Assembly (NCBI GenBank): GCA_001683735.1
Contig: LUGG01000019.1
Span: forward strand, 1,054,001 to 1,118,000
DNA: 64,000 nucleotides
Direction of reading: 5' to 3'
Source: Grifola frondosa
Taxonomy: Eukaryota; Basidiomycota; Agaricomycetes; Polyporales; Grifolaceae
Of the stretch, positions 44,608 to 55,689 are shown in pieces (position 1 is the first letter of the stretch; every line of letters starts with the position of its first letter). Under the pieces are notes generated by a model that saw only the letters and a program-made list of their open reading frames with translations, was not told the origin of the DNA and did no database searches. Position numbers and translations under genes: made by a program.

Positions 44608-46257
44608 ATGTCCTCCGACGTCAGTGCCGCAGACGTCCAGGAAATGTGAGTGACACCTCCCCGCAATCTTTCCTCATCTAATATATCCTATCATACAGCT
44701 TCATCTTCACATGTTGTCTTGTATCGGCAACTGGTCAGTGGTTCACGTACGATATCCACTCAATTGTTCATTCCTATTTGTCGCAGCGCTTCTAGTGTAT
44801 GAGTACCTCATCACGTTTGATCGTGAATACCGACTCGTATGGAAGCGTCCATTTTCGGCGGCCACCTTACTTTTCTTGCTCGCAAGGTATCCTTTGCTTC
44901 TAGCCTACGTTCTTAACCTGCCAACGCAATATATGCTGCCCATGTCGACAACGGTACAGTTCTAGTCCTAATACTACAGACCATCTTTGCCCGCTCATAA
45001 TTTCCAGGCCTATTCTGTGTTGTCTTGGTTGTCACAAGCTCTGGAGCTGCTCTTCTTTTTTCTTGTGGTCGGTGAGTAGCCGTACGATGTTCTGACTTCC
45101 GACTGGCGATTGATATTCTATGAAGCATTCACAAGTCTCCGAGCATATGCCTTGTCTGGTCGTCAATGGCCAATTACTTCATTGATATTCATCTTGTCAC
45201 TCGTTGCTTTCGGCGCCAACCTGGTGAGCTTTGTTCTCGGCGTTGAGCGTAGCGTGTAATTGAAGTTGCGACACACACTTCTAGTTCGAAGATGTGCTGC
45301 AAGGAGAGATCTCAGTGGAGCTATGGAACATGTGAGCGAATTTCGTCGATGTCACTGCAGCTCGTTGACTCAATCCGTGTGTCATATAGAAGTATGTAGT
45401 GCTGTCGGCCTCAGATCGCTCGAGTGCTCTGCTCACACAATAATCCCAACAGTGTCATATGCACCGTGTGCGACAACAATCACTGCGGAAATGCTACTTC
45501 TTGCAGTAACCATACGCCAGACGTACTGGCAAAGACGAGCTGCCACGGAGGCTAATCTCCGAACACCATTGCACACGGTGATCCTGAGGGACGGTCAGTT
45601 TGACAGCCCTCCCTGCACATATGCACAAATTGATGATGCTGCATCAGGTATGGTCTACTTCTTGTAGGTTATCTGCGGTTAACACGGATCTAGTCTTATT
45701 TAACGATGGTACATTTGATAGGGTCATTCTGATGGCGAACATTGCAACTATTCTGTCGATATTGCCAGAACTCGTCTTTGTAGGTAAACCTGTCTCTAGT
45801 CCCTACCGACGCTAACTTACGGGGATCATGTACTAATCATCAGGAATACATCTCGTTTATCAACATTTTCACCAGTCCGTCAGTAACTGCAACTAATCCA
45901 TCTTTGTTTTGATCTCTATTGATTTTGTTGCGGCACAGAATACAAGCAATTATCATCTCACGATTCATACTCAATCTCCGCGAGGTCGATGCAGCTCAAT
46001 GCGGCGCCGAAGATCCAAGTCGTCCCTCTTTTGTGCGCTCCATCCAGTTTGCGACTTTCATCGAACCCCTCGGTGCCCCTCTCGACCACGAAATCTCGTT
46101 CTCTGCGATCGATGTCAGTTCCTTGGCAGAGCAGGGAGATGATATAGAGAATGAGGACGAGGACGTGGCGGGCAACGACGAGGAAATGGTATCAGGTCAG
46201 ATTAACGTTAACGGGCCATCTGAATCGGAAGCCGGTCCATCTAGAGTCAGGGAGTAA
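44608..46257 (+). pseudogene. DUF6533 gene with deletion in exon 6
   Basis: Exons: 44608-44645, 44699-44733, 44787-44953, 45008-45071, 45126-45223, 45285-about 45330 (shortened), 45390-45593, 45648-45663, 45722-45779, 45844-45878, 45939-46257. Exons 1-5 are open and typical. Exon 6 has lost about 45 bases (the VVVAPPPFNCT part), leaving DVLQGEISVELWNM before TGA. Exon 7 has extra bases (GGCCTCAGATCGC), so that its start and main part (ECSAHTIIPTVSYAPCATTI) are in different frames. The last exons are intact, with EYISFINIFTSP and LSFSAIDVSSL-type tail; here the tail starts HEISFSAIDVSSLAEQG and ends SRVRE. Two independent lesions make this a clear pseudogene. Confidence 0.75.
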
Positions 46258-47610
46258 GCTGCCAGCACTGCAATGATTTTTCGGTGCGTGTTCTTTCGTT
46301 ACTGTCTCGTATATTCTAACGTTAACTGCAGAATACAAACGTGTAACGCATGCAGGTACTGGAGTCTGTCTGCTGTCTCGCATGGCTTCTCGTCGTTTTC
46401 TTGCAACATCTGGGTCTTGTGATTCGTAGAGATCCGCCATGGGTGTCGCGCTAAAGCGCCACCGCCGTGACTCTCTTATTTATTTCCTATATTTGCAAAA
46501 GAAGGTGGTGCTGAATATATTCATGCAATGCACTAGGGCGAACATATGATATAATCCGACTGAATATTGGCCGCTAGGCAGAAGGTGGAGCAGAATCACG
46601 GACACGTAGTATCCCTTTTCAGCTCTCACTGTGTTGGAGTTCGTGCATTTCTCTGTTCTACATGATCGCACGCATATATATATCATTGTCAATAGTCAAT
46701 CGGTCTCCAACCAATCTCTGTTCTGCAGCAAAGAGGGACCCCAAATTCATATGAGAATGGCATTCTGCATTAAATATCGGTATGTTCTGTCCTTTCACGA
46801 CAATTTATCATGAAGAATCAGGTTTTGTAGCAGGTAGGAGCGAATATTAGTGCGCGCGTAGAAGAACGCCTAAGGACGACGCTTACTTGAACCAGCAAGC
46901 CCTGCGCCTGATGAAGACGTCTTCACGTATTTCTGTCCGTTGTTGAAGCTGCGAAGGGACGGCAGGCCTGGGGAGAGAACATGATACCCATCGCTTTCAG
47001 ATCGGCCCGAGGATGTCATTTCCATTCCTTGATCTGGGTGTGGAAATACTGAGTTGACACGCTCTCCTTCGCATTCCGAGCCTGCCTATATAAATATCAC
47101 CAATGAATCCTGGAACCTTGGATTGGACGTACCTGGCATTTGAGGTCGGACATTGGGATTCACTACGGTTCCAAGGCCGACAGGTCGTGAAAGATAATTA
47201 ACCCTGAAATATATTTCTTGATTCTTCAGAGATTCATCGTCCCGACTCCACGAATCTTGCGTTTATCCTCCTCACGAAATACAGCAGTTAGATGTCGAAG
47301 AGCTGCGATCAAGGCGGGGAACAGCTGTGTTGCGCTCAAAATCGCGCCCAGGTGCATTTTATATCGCTCACAAAGAAAGCTTAAGGACAATTTCTGGAGG
47401 ACGGCGATCGGAGACACTCTTATAGAGGTGACATTACCCACCGGATTTGATTGTATATCTCTTCATCATCTCTGGACACCATATTCTCCGAGGTCATGAC
47501 TTTGAGGCTTGCCAGGCATAACTGACGGACCGCGTTGTCGTAGTTGCGGTGTTTAAGCGCAGCACAAATCAATGAATTGAGTGGTGAGAGAACTGCAAAC
47601 ATGGAATGCA
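46258..47610 (-). pseudogene. Unknown minus-strand gene G (copy 2), class B flank
   Basis: This is the most complete copy of the class B block. On the minus strand: SLICAALKHRNYDNAVRQLC and LASLKVMTSENMVSRDDEEI (about 47450-47570), VLQKLSLSFLCERYKMHLGA and ILSATQLFPALIAALRHLTA (about 47270-47400), VFREEDKRKIRGVG. Farther 3' the related sequence to 32400-32700 is weakly readable. The segments are separated by short introns. The adjacent upstream string RISTPFNQVVGDIGDFSFQH (about 47780-47850) overlaps the end of the TBC gene. The family is unknown; helical repeat proteins are one possibility. Confidence 0.4.
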
Positions 47611-47833
47611 CGGCTCCGATGTGAGTCTCAGATGGAAATCAGACGAACGATAGAATATACAGACCATCGTTGGCAACGGGGCCGAAATCATTTTTGTACA
47701 TGGAGCTATCAAAACCCAATCTTCGAACGATATTCCATCGTACCGACTCGCGCTTATATCTGCGAGAGTAACCAAAGTCTCGCTATCACCGGATGTTGAA
47801 AAGAGAAGTCTCCGATGTCACCCCACAACCTGA

Positions 47834-50010
47834 TTAAAGGGCGTGGAGATGCGCAGCTTGTCCCGGAGGTATTGCTGGTCGTCCTCTCCAACTGAACACG
47901 GTCGATATTCGGTGGGACAACATCGCGTCTGCGCTCTGGTGCATTGCCTCGGCATACCTGAATGGATATCGTAACGACATTGGAGTATACAGAAAGGTAT
48001 TGAGAACACACTTACAGTAGCTTGTAGCGCACGAGCTCCCACTCGAGCTCTTCGTGCCCCCGCCGCGCCATCACCAGCTCGTTCTATGCAACAGTCGGTT
48101 TGAACACACGCCGAAGAAGATCGAAGTCTTAAGAACCCACCAGTAATTGACAGTGTGCCGTATTCAAGTGTGCCATGTTCGACACTAGGGTTTTCTCTGT
48201 AGAGTGGCCGCTAAGTACGCACGCAGAAAATCGCCAGGAAAGGGCAGCGACGTGCACCTGTGCGGACAACATGCGGTTCGTGTTCCGCAGTGCATCCATC
48301 TCTATCCGGTGTGCGTCCCACGCCCGGACGAGTTCGTCGTATTCACCGCATCCTGGACGAACTCGTCCACTTTGTACGCCTGCTTCGGCTCACCTTCAAC
48401 TGTATGCTCTGGAGCCTCGAGCTGTGACGATGAGCGAGTATCACTCAATAGCAGATCCTTATGCTGGAGTTGCGTCAAGGCAACTGACCTGGTACACCTC
48501 GAACATGCGGGTGTTCAGGAACGCGAGCAGGTCATCGAACTTGAGCGCGAGCAGCGCGTCCTCGCTCTTGATCAGCAGCGCGAGGCTGAACGCAAACATT
48601 GCCTCGATCCCGCTCGCGAGACAGTTGTCGTATATCCGAAACACTATATTGATAGGGATGCGGTAGCTGAACATCGTCAAGCACCACTGCGAGTGATGCC
48701 CTGCGTCAGGCGTTCGAACTAGTGAGCAGTGTGTCAGAAGCTAGAGGTCCGAAGAGAAGATTATTATAATAATCTGGGACTAGACAAATGTCAGCACTAA
48801 AATACGAATGGGTAACGTCTGAGACCTACGAGTCGTAACTGAAGCTTCGGCATCTAAGGTCATACGAATGCATAAGCCGCACAAGGAGATAGAAGGCTTC
48901 CTCATCTGGCATCTACACATCGGTCTGCGTGAAGCTAGCACGGTTTAGGTGGAACTCGCATTGAGCAGTAATATCGCTACTACGAAGGGCAAGCCCTGGC
49001 AGTAGCCGACTTGTGGATTGTATCTGCGTAACTCAAATTAGCAGTTGGGATTAAAAAATCAAACTTTACGTCCAGGTAATATGCCTTGAGTACGTTGAAG
49101 AGGTTCTCTTGGCCGATACCGTGGCCGTCCGTGAAGAATGTGTGATGTGGGAAGGTCCTGTACCCAATGATCAGACTCAAAGTCTACACATAATGTCAGG
49201 AGCTCACCGACCTCCCAAGATCTCTCGAAATCGCTTTCTCATGTGAGCTCACCTCCTTCAAAAGACGTGTTCTCGAGCTCCGGATCCTTGGAGGCAGACC
49301 TAACGCGTATTGTGGGGCATGGAATTGATGAAAATAGGACACTGCCCAGGCACACCTACATCAGCTGCCAGATCATGCCCTTTTGCCAGCCCTTCGGAAT
49401 GTTGGGACGCGAAGGTCTCGTATCTACACGCGACAATTAGTCACTGGAAACCACAGGGAACAGAATACAACGGCACCAGACATGAAACTACTCCAGAAGT
49501 CTGGTGCCAGTTCACGTTAGCATGACACATAGTGATGGCATGGAGGAACGCATCCCAATCGACAGCCTCCTGCTCGCCGTGCTTCCGACCGAGTCCTCCT
49601 GCAGCTTCACTCTCACACTGCTCCTCCGACAGCCACCCTCATCTCCATCTGCAGTCTTTTCGAGTTTAAGCCGCGAGAGCAGGAGGGGGACGTCGCTCGC
49701 GGACACGATCGTCGACATTGACACCGACTTCTTGTACAGCCGGGTCTCGCCTACGAGAGTCACGGCGTCACCCATAAGAAACATCGGTTGCACCTACCCC
49801 AGGCTCCTCGACATCATCCCGGTCGTGATATATTCATCAGAGCCCCTTCTGGAGGGCAACGTTGGCACTTCACTACTAGAGTCCGGAACCTTATCCTCAT
49901 TTGTGATGCAGTGGGCTGAGACGGAGAAGAGAGTGTCGTGGTCTGCGACTGCGTACTCGGAGGGAGTGAGAGAGTCGTATACAGGGAAGCTAGGTTGCGT
50001 AAGAGCGAAT
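47834..50010 (-). pseudogene. TBC-domain RabGAP (Gyp5 type), copy 4, both ends preserved
   Basis: This copy shows the true Gyp5-like termini. The N-terminal exon reads FALTQPSFPVYDSL, SEYAVADHDTLFSVSAH and ITTGMMSRSLG (to 49798). A short intron follows (about 49751-49797), then KKSVSMSTIVSASDVPLLLS with RLKLEK, and VDWDAFLHAITMCHANVNWH across a shift. Next come EKAISRDLGR|TFPHHTFFTDGHGIGQENLF (Arg finger), NPQVGYCQGLPFVVAILLLN (Gln finger, about 48965-49015), and IVFRIYDNCLASGIEAMFAF. The C-terminus is NELVMARRGHEELEWELVRY (exon 48016-48083) and YAEAMHQSADAMLSHRIST, with stop TAA 47834-47836. Lesions: the exon coding EAMLPVLQVHFLRQ..IYC is collapsed near 48690-48720, and 44 bases are lost after VQDAV (about 48345). 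It still identifies the family best. Confidence 0.8.
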
Positions 50011-50105
50011 GTATGAATGACAGTGGGGATATAATGGAAGCTTGGGACAAACTGGAGCTGAAGGCAATCGCATTCAGACACATGGCACAAAATACGAAAA
50101 CGGAC

Positions 50106-50124
50106 GCGTCACGGTAACGTGACG
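50106..50124. promoter_or_regulatory. Divergent-promoter inverted repeat
   Basis: GCGTCACGGTAACGTGACG, identical to 35105-35123. The TATA of the minus-strand TBC gene is at 50027-50036. Confidence 0.7.
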
Positions 50125-50224
50125 AGCTGATCGACATTCGATCGAAGAGACTTTTTCATTCCGCGAACGTTGAGCTGAGCGCTTGAGCTGCGCGTCTCAC
50201 CTTGAACTGACGCGTACCACTTGG

Positions 50225-50790
50225 ATTGTAGTTGACATGCATACATGCGCGTTGGATCCTGCAGCTGTTCTTCGCACCTTGTCCATTTCCTTTCAGTCGG
50301 GATGTATACATCTGCCCGACATTACCGAGCCGCAACTAGAGCCAGTCCGCGTCTGTTTGATCTCCTGCAGGGAACTGACCCGCGCCACCTACATCCAGCT
50401 TTTCTCCTTCCTTCACGCTCCATGAGAACGCATGGATCAGCATCCTGTCCATCTCCCACCGCCTCCTCGTACGACCGTGCTTTCCAAACGCTCTTCCCAA
50501 ATCCTCCACCAGGCGAGGCTATTCGTCTTGTAGCGATATAAAAAATACGAGATTCCTACCAAGAGCATCCTCACGGCTTTGCACTTGATCGTGGAGCGCA
50601 ACACTTCCTTGACCGTGGAGGGAATGGCACAGGCTTCTGTTGATGGGAGCGTCAAGGGGTGAAAAGGTACGAACCATAGCCACAAACACTGATATGTCCG
50701 TTTTCCCCGCACGACTGCTACTACAAGTCTCCACAAGCGCTTGACTTCTTGCCCGTGGAACAGGTTCTGCGCATGTGGCGAGTGTCATAT
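50225..50790 (+). pseudogene. Module L (copy 3) joined to a DUF6535 C-terminal scrap
   Basis: Module L is readable as CIHLPDITEPQLE, ELTRATYIQLFSFLHAP and SILTALHLIVERNTSLTVEG (about 50555-50625). At about 50690 it runs directly into CATGCGATTCCGCC-free sequence matching the end of DUF6535 domain copies: PHDCYYKSPQALDFL, against AFTSLHRHLASC at 59820. The whole membrane part of DUF6535 is missing, so the unit has an internal deletion between module L and the DUF6535 tail. Confidence 0.4.
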
Positions 50791-51400
50791 TACCTGATGT
50801 CGTCTGTTCTGGAGTCGAGCTGCATCACATCGCCCCTTGGCAATCGTATCAAACTTTGCTTCTATTAGGTCGCTTTCAGTCGACGATCTTTCGACCTGAC
50901 CTACATACAGCGAGCGGGAACAGGAAAGAGAGTCTGTACGGATTCCCGATCGAGGTTTTTCATCCACCGACACGTTCGGCCGAGGTATTTCGAGGCCGGT
51001 GATCCGTGGAGGCCTAAGGAGGAAGGAAAAAAGGACTGAGAGGACGGGGAGGATGAGGATGAAGACGAGGACATGATTAGATTTCCGGTCCGTTCAGCTC
51101 TCGTGGTCTCGCATCAATGTATTCTTGACCGGCTTTATATTGTCGTACCTCCCCTCCCCACCAGCATCTCCCAGTATGCTCTTCATCCTTTGTACTGCCG
51201 TGTCCCCTGATTTCGCATGTCTTGTCTTTGCTCTCCCATTGTATAACTTGTTATCCTTCTGGAGCTGCATTTATTCTCTATTAACCCGACTTTCCCGTTT
51301 TCTCAAGCATTGATGGACAAGCACATTACATACGAGGTTAGCATATTTCACCCAACTTCTGGTATATGGATATGCTACGCCACCTGTTTATCTCAATTTG
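50791..51400. other. Unassigned; shared with 29940-30540
   Basis: 50791-50950 continues the conserved post-DUF6535 stretch (SPDIVGSGVE-like at 59870). 50960-51310 repeats 29940-30210 (RGGLRRK basic run, then CTTGACCGG and CTTGTCTTTGCTCTCCCAT). No coding unit can be defended. Confidence 0.4.
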
Positions 51401-52385
51401 CCAGAGAGCGTGACTAGAGGCGTGTAGAACACACAACGCGTCGCCGAATGCCATTGAGGCATCAATTCCACTCCTATACATGGCTCATTGATATTCTCAC
51501 AATATTGATGTACTGTCTGCCTCTTGAGGCTGTCCCGCCTGCGCGCCCTTGTCGACCTAGTAGTGCTGCACTTGATCGTCAGCGATTACAAGCGAGCAAA
51601 CACATAAAATAGCGACACCCCTCTGGCCACAGTGTCGATGATCTGGCTTCGCGAGGCGGACAAATGGTGTCTGCCTCCTCGACTCCCCAGATCATGCATC
51701 GATCGCCAGGGACGCCGCCACCCAGATCACGCCAGAAGTCCGTAATCCATCAGAGATTGCCTCAGGAACGAACTGCCAGACCCTGCACCCTGCACGCTCA
51801 GGTGAAGATCAGTTCCGCGGAGTTTCCTGTTCCTGCTCCGGGTCGTTGATGTTGAGGTCTTCAGCACAGAAGCGTCTCATTCACGCGACGGCTCCCTGCG
51901 CTCGCCGTGCTCAGGTTTCGTTCACGGATGTCTAGTGGGTTGTGGACGCCATCACATTGTTTAATGCGCTGGAGCTGCACGATGTCTGCTGGCCAGGCCG
52001 CGCGTGCACACAAACCTCCATGGTAATTCGCTTGCTGTGCATTTCATTGCGATGTGTCGGATCATCCTGCCATCCGCCGTGGCCGCCGAACATCGGTGGA
52101 TGCGTGATTAGTCGGTGCAGGCGAACGTGCAATTTGGACTCGCCCTCGCTACTGGTCTGTATCTGGCACGCTACCAACCTATCATGGCTGATGCGCAGCC
52201 TGTGCTTCCACTTCTCCCGACATACCCGTTCAACTATTGGTTGTTTATCTACCGCCGTCGTTTCGAACAGATCCGTGCTGGTGTATGAGCGGATGTGGAT
52301 CGCAGGCAGCGTTTTACCTATTCTCCAATCTTACTAATTTTCCGAACAGCGCGTGCGATGCGTGTTACATCCCGGCGCCACAAAG
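51401..52385 (+). repeat. DUF6533 upstream block W (copy 6)
   Basis: Complete form of the block that is truncated at 30541-31158. Identity to that copy is nearly complete up to 52012. Beyond it the block continues to the promoter of the intact gene, as in the other units. Confidence 0.6.
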
Positions 52386-52394
52386 AACCGTGTA

Positions 52395-52402
52395 GATACA
52401 AG
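52395..52402 (+). promoter_or_regulatory. TATA-like box (variant) of the intact DUF6533 gene
   Basis: GATACAAG, 70 bp before the ATG at 52465; it differs by one base from GATATAAG of the sister copies. The only lesion-free coding copy therefore has a weakened box. Confidence 0.55.
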
Positions 52403-52464
52403 AGCACAGTCTCTCCGTCTGTGCCAAAGTATTGAGGCTCGCATCTTACGGACTACCTCATATC

Positions 52465-54148
52465 ATGTCCTCCACCGTCAGTGCCGCAGAAGTCCAGGAA
52501 AGGTGAATGACTCTTACCGCAATCTTTCCTCATCTAATATATCCTATCATATAGCTTCATCTTCACATGTTGTTCTCTATCGGCAACCGGTCAGTGGTTC
52601 ACGTACGATATCCAGTCAATTGTTCATTCACATTTGTCGCAGTTCTTCTAGTGTATGAGTACTTCATCACGTTTGATCGTGAATACCGACTCGTATGGAA
52701 GCGTCGATTTTCGGCGGCCACCTTACTTTTCTTGCTCGCGAGATATCCTTTGCTTCTTAACAACATTTTTACCCTTCCAACGATATATCCACTGTCAATA
52801 ATGGTACAGTTCTCGTACTACTTATACTGCACACCATCTTTGCCCACTGATAATTCCCAGAGCTGTTCTGCGTTGGGATGGTTGTTGAAAGTTTTGGAGC
52901 TGCTCTTCTATTGTCTTGTGGTCGGTGAGTAGCCATACGGTATTCTGACTTCTGACTGGTGATTGATATTCCATGAAGCTTTCTCAAGTCTCCGAGCATA
53001 TGCATTGTCTGGTCGTCAATGGCAAATAGCTGCACTGACATTCATCATGGCACTGGTTCCTTTCGCCATCATCCTGGTGAGCTCTGTCCTCGGTATAGAG
53101 CTTTGCGTTTAATTCAAGTGACGACGCATACTTCTAGTTTGAAGATGTGCGGCAAGTAGTGGTTGTCACGCCACCTCCCATCAATTGTACAGCAGACTAC
53201 TTGGTCTCACCGGAGCTGGACAACAAGTCAGTGAAATTCATCGATGTCACTGCAGCTTGTTGACTCAATCCATGTGTCATATAGATGTATGTAGTGCTGT
53301 TGGCCTCATCGCTCGAATGGTCTGCTCACGCAATAATTCCAGTGCTGTATGTACGGCGTGCGACAACAATTGCCGCGGAAATGCTCCTTCTTGCAGTAAC
53401 CATACACCAGACATCCTGGAAAAGACGAGCTGTCGCGAAGGCCAATCTCCGCACTCCATTGCACACGGTGATCTTGAGGGACGGTCAGTTTCCCAGTCCT
53501 CCCCATATATGCACCGGCTGATTTAGCTCTATCAGGTACGGTATACTTCTTGTAGGTTGTCATTAATAGTTAACACAGACCCGCGTAATTTGACAATGGC
53601 GCATTTGATAGTGCTTTGTTGATGATAATCATCGCAGATATTGTACTGGTATATTTGGGAGGCACCTTTGTAGGAAAAACCTGTCTCTAATCCCTACCGA
53701 TCCTAACTCACGGGGATCACGTACTGTCATCAGGAATTCATCTCGTACCCCAGTGTATTCATCAATCCGTCAGTAACTGCGATTAATTACTCTTCATTTT
53801 TATATGTATTGATATTCGTTGCGGCGCAGAATACAAGCAATTATCATCTCACGATTCATACTCAATCTCCGCGAAGTCGATGCATCCCAATGCGGCGCCG
53901 AAGATGCAAGTCGCCCATCTTTTGTTCGCTCGATCCGGTTTGCGGCTTTTGTCGAACCTCTCGGTGCCCCTCTTGACCACGTACTCTCGTTCTCTCTGAT
54001 TGATGTCAGTTCCTTGGACGAGCAGGGAGTTGATGGAGAGAACAAGGTTGAGGACGTGCTTGGCGATGACGAGGAAATGGGGTCAGGTTTGACGAGCATA
54101 TATGGGCCGACTGAAGCGGAAGCCTGTCCATCTAGATTGAGGGAGTAG
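52465..54148 (+). CDS. DUF6533 domain membrane protein, intact (371 aa, 11 exons)
   Basis: Exons: 52465-52502, 52555-52589, 52643-52803, 52861-52924, 52979-53076, 53138-53230, 53285-53483, 53536-53551, 53612-53669, 53734-53768, 53830-54148. All join in frame with GT..AG introns of 51-64 nt, giving 371 residues and TAG. The DUF6533 core (YEYFITFDREYRLVWKRRFS, residues about 30-50) is followed by hydrophobic helices: TLLFLLARYPLLLNN, LLKVLELLFYCLVV, AALTFIMALVPFAIIL, HAIIPVLYV with AAEMLLLAVTI, LLMIIIADIVLVYLGG, and the amphipathic helix IQAIIISRFILNLR at about 267-280. A 90-residue hydrophilic acidic tail (VEDVLGDDEEMGSG) follows. DUF6533 proteins are predicted seven-helix receptor-like membrane proteins expanded in agaricomycetes; the function is unknown. 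Intron 9 is supported by a CTAAC branch site and gives the family-typical EFISYPSVFINP. Apart from the weakened TATA box, nothing looks broken. Expression is unproven. Confidence 0.85.
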
Positions 54149-55670
54149 GATTGCGACACGTTTTTGGTGTGTGCTCTCTCGTCACTATCTCGTATGTGCT
54201 AATGCTGGCCGCAGAATAAAAATGTATAATGCATGCAGGAACTGGAGTCCATCTGCCGTCTCGCATACTCGTCCTTTTCTTGGAGCATCTTGGTCTGTAA
54301 TTCGTAGAGATCCGCTGTGGGTGCTGCACTAAAGGGCTATCGCCGTGACTCTCTTATCTATTTGCTGTATTTGCGAAATAAGGTGTTGCTGAATATATTC
54401 TTGCTACGCACTAGAGCTAACATACGATATCATCTGACTGAATATTGGCTGTGTTATGCAGAAGGGTGGACGGAATCACGGACATGTAGTATCCCTTTTC
54501 GGCTCTCACTGCGTCTGAGTTCTTACTTTTTTCTGTTCTACAAGGCCATCACATCTATACACACATCATCATCAATAAGAGATCGGTCTCGAACGAATCT
54601 CCCATTTTGCAGTGCAATTATCTAAAGAGTTGTATAAAAGTAACATTCTATATTGAACGTCGGTATATTCTGTCCTTTCACGACAATTCATGAAGAATCC
54701 GGTTCTGAAGCAGGCAGGAATGAATATTAGTGTGCGCGTAGAGGGACGCCGAAGCAGGAAGCCTATGTGAACCAGCAAGCCCTCCGCCGGATGAAGATGT
54801 TTTCACATATTTCTGTCCGTTGTTGAATCGATTGAGGGGATGGTAGGCCTGGTGAGAAACCACATTTCCCATCACCTTCAGATCAGCCCGAGAATGTCGT
54901 TTGCGTTCCTTGGTCCGGGTGTCGAGATGCTGAATCGACCCGCTCTCCTTCGCGTTCTGAGCCTGACCACATAAAAATGAGCAATGAATTCTGAAAGCTT
55001 GAATACAGATTGGACGAACCTGGTGTTTGAAGTTCGGCATTGGGATTCAGTATGGCTTCCAAAGCCGACAGGTCGTGTGAAAGATAGCTTCTCAATTAAT
55101 CCTATAACCTATGTCTACATTCTGCAGAGATTCGTCGTCCGGATCCCCGAATCTTGCGTTTATCGTCTCACGAAATACAGCAGTGAGCTGCAATCAAGTC
55201 GGGGAAGTCTGGGCTATGCTCGAAATTGCGGCGCAGATGCATTTCATGTGGCTCACAAAGAATGCTAAAGGACAATTTCTGGAGTACGGAGATCGGAGCC
55301 ACTCTTGTAGAGATGACATTACCTGCCGGGTTTGATTATATATCTCTTCATCGTCTCTGGACATCCTTCGAGGTCACGAACTGAGGCCTGCCAGGCTGCA
55401 TTGTCGCAGTTGCGATATTTAAGGGAAGCACGAATGAATGAATTGCGTGGTTCGAGAACTACAAACAGGAAATATACGGATTCGATGTGAGTCGCAGATG
55501 GAAATCAGGCCAAAGATAAATTTGACAGACCATCGTTGGCAACGGGCCGAGATCGCTTTTGTACATGGAGTTACCAAAACCAAATCATGACTCCAAACAA
55601 TTTTCTATTGTACAGACTCACTCTTATATCTGCGAGAGTAATCCAAGCCTCGCCATCCCCGGATGTTGAA
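54149..55670 (-). pseudogene. Unknown minus-strand gene G (copy 3), class B flank
   Basis: Nearly identical to 31855-33068 up to about 55365. Minus-strand coding pieces: VLQKLSFSILCEPHEMHLR, INARFGDPDDESLQNVDI, LEAILNPNAELQTPG (about 55020-55065), SIQHLDTRTKERKRHSRAD, MGNVVSHQAYHPLNRFNNGQ (about 54810-54870). It then continues where copy 1 is deleted, with degraded counterparts of the 47420-47800 pieces (TFHLRLTSNPYISCL-like, with stops). Stops in the 5' pieces make it a pseudogene here. The family is unknown. Confidence 0.4.
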
Positions 55671-55689
55671 AAGAGAATTTTCCGATGTC

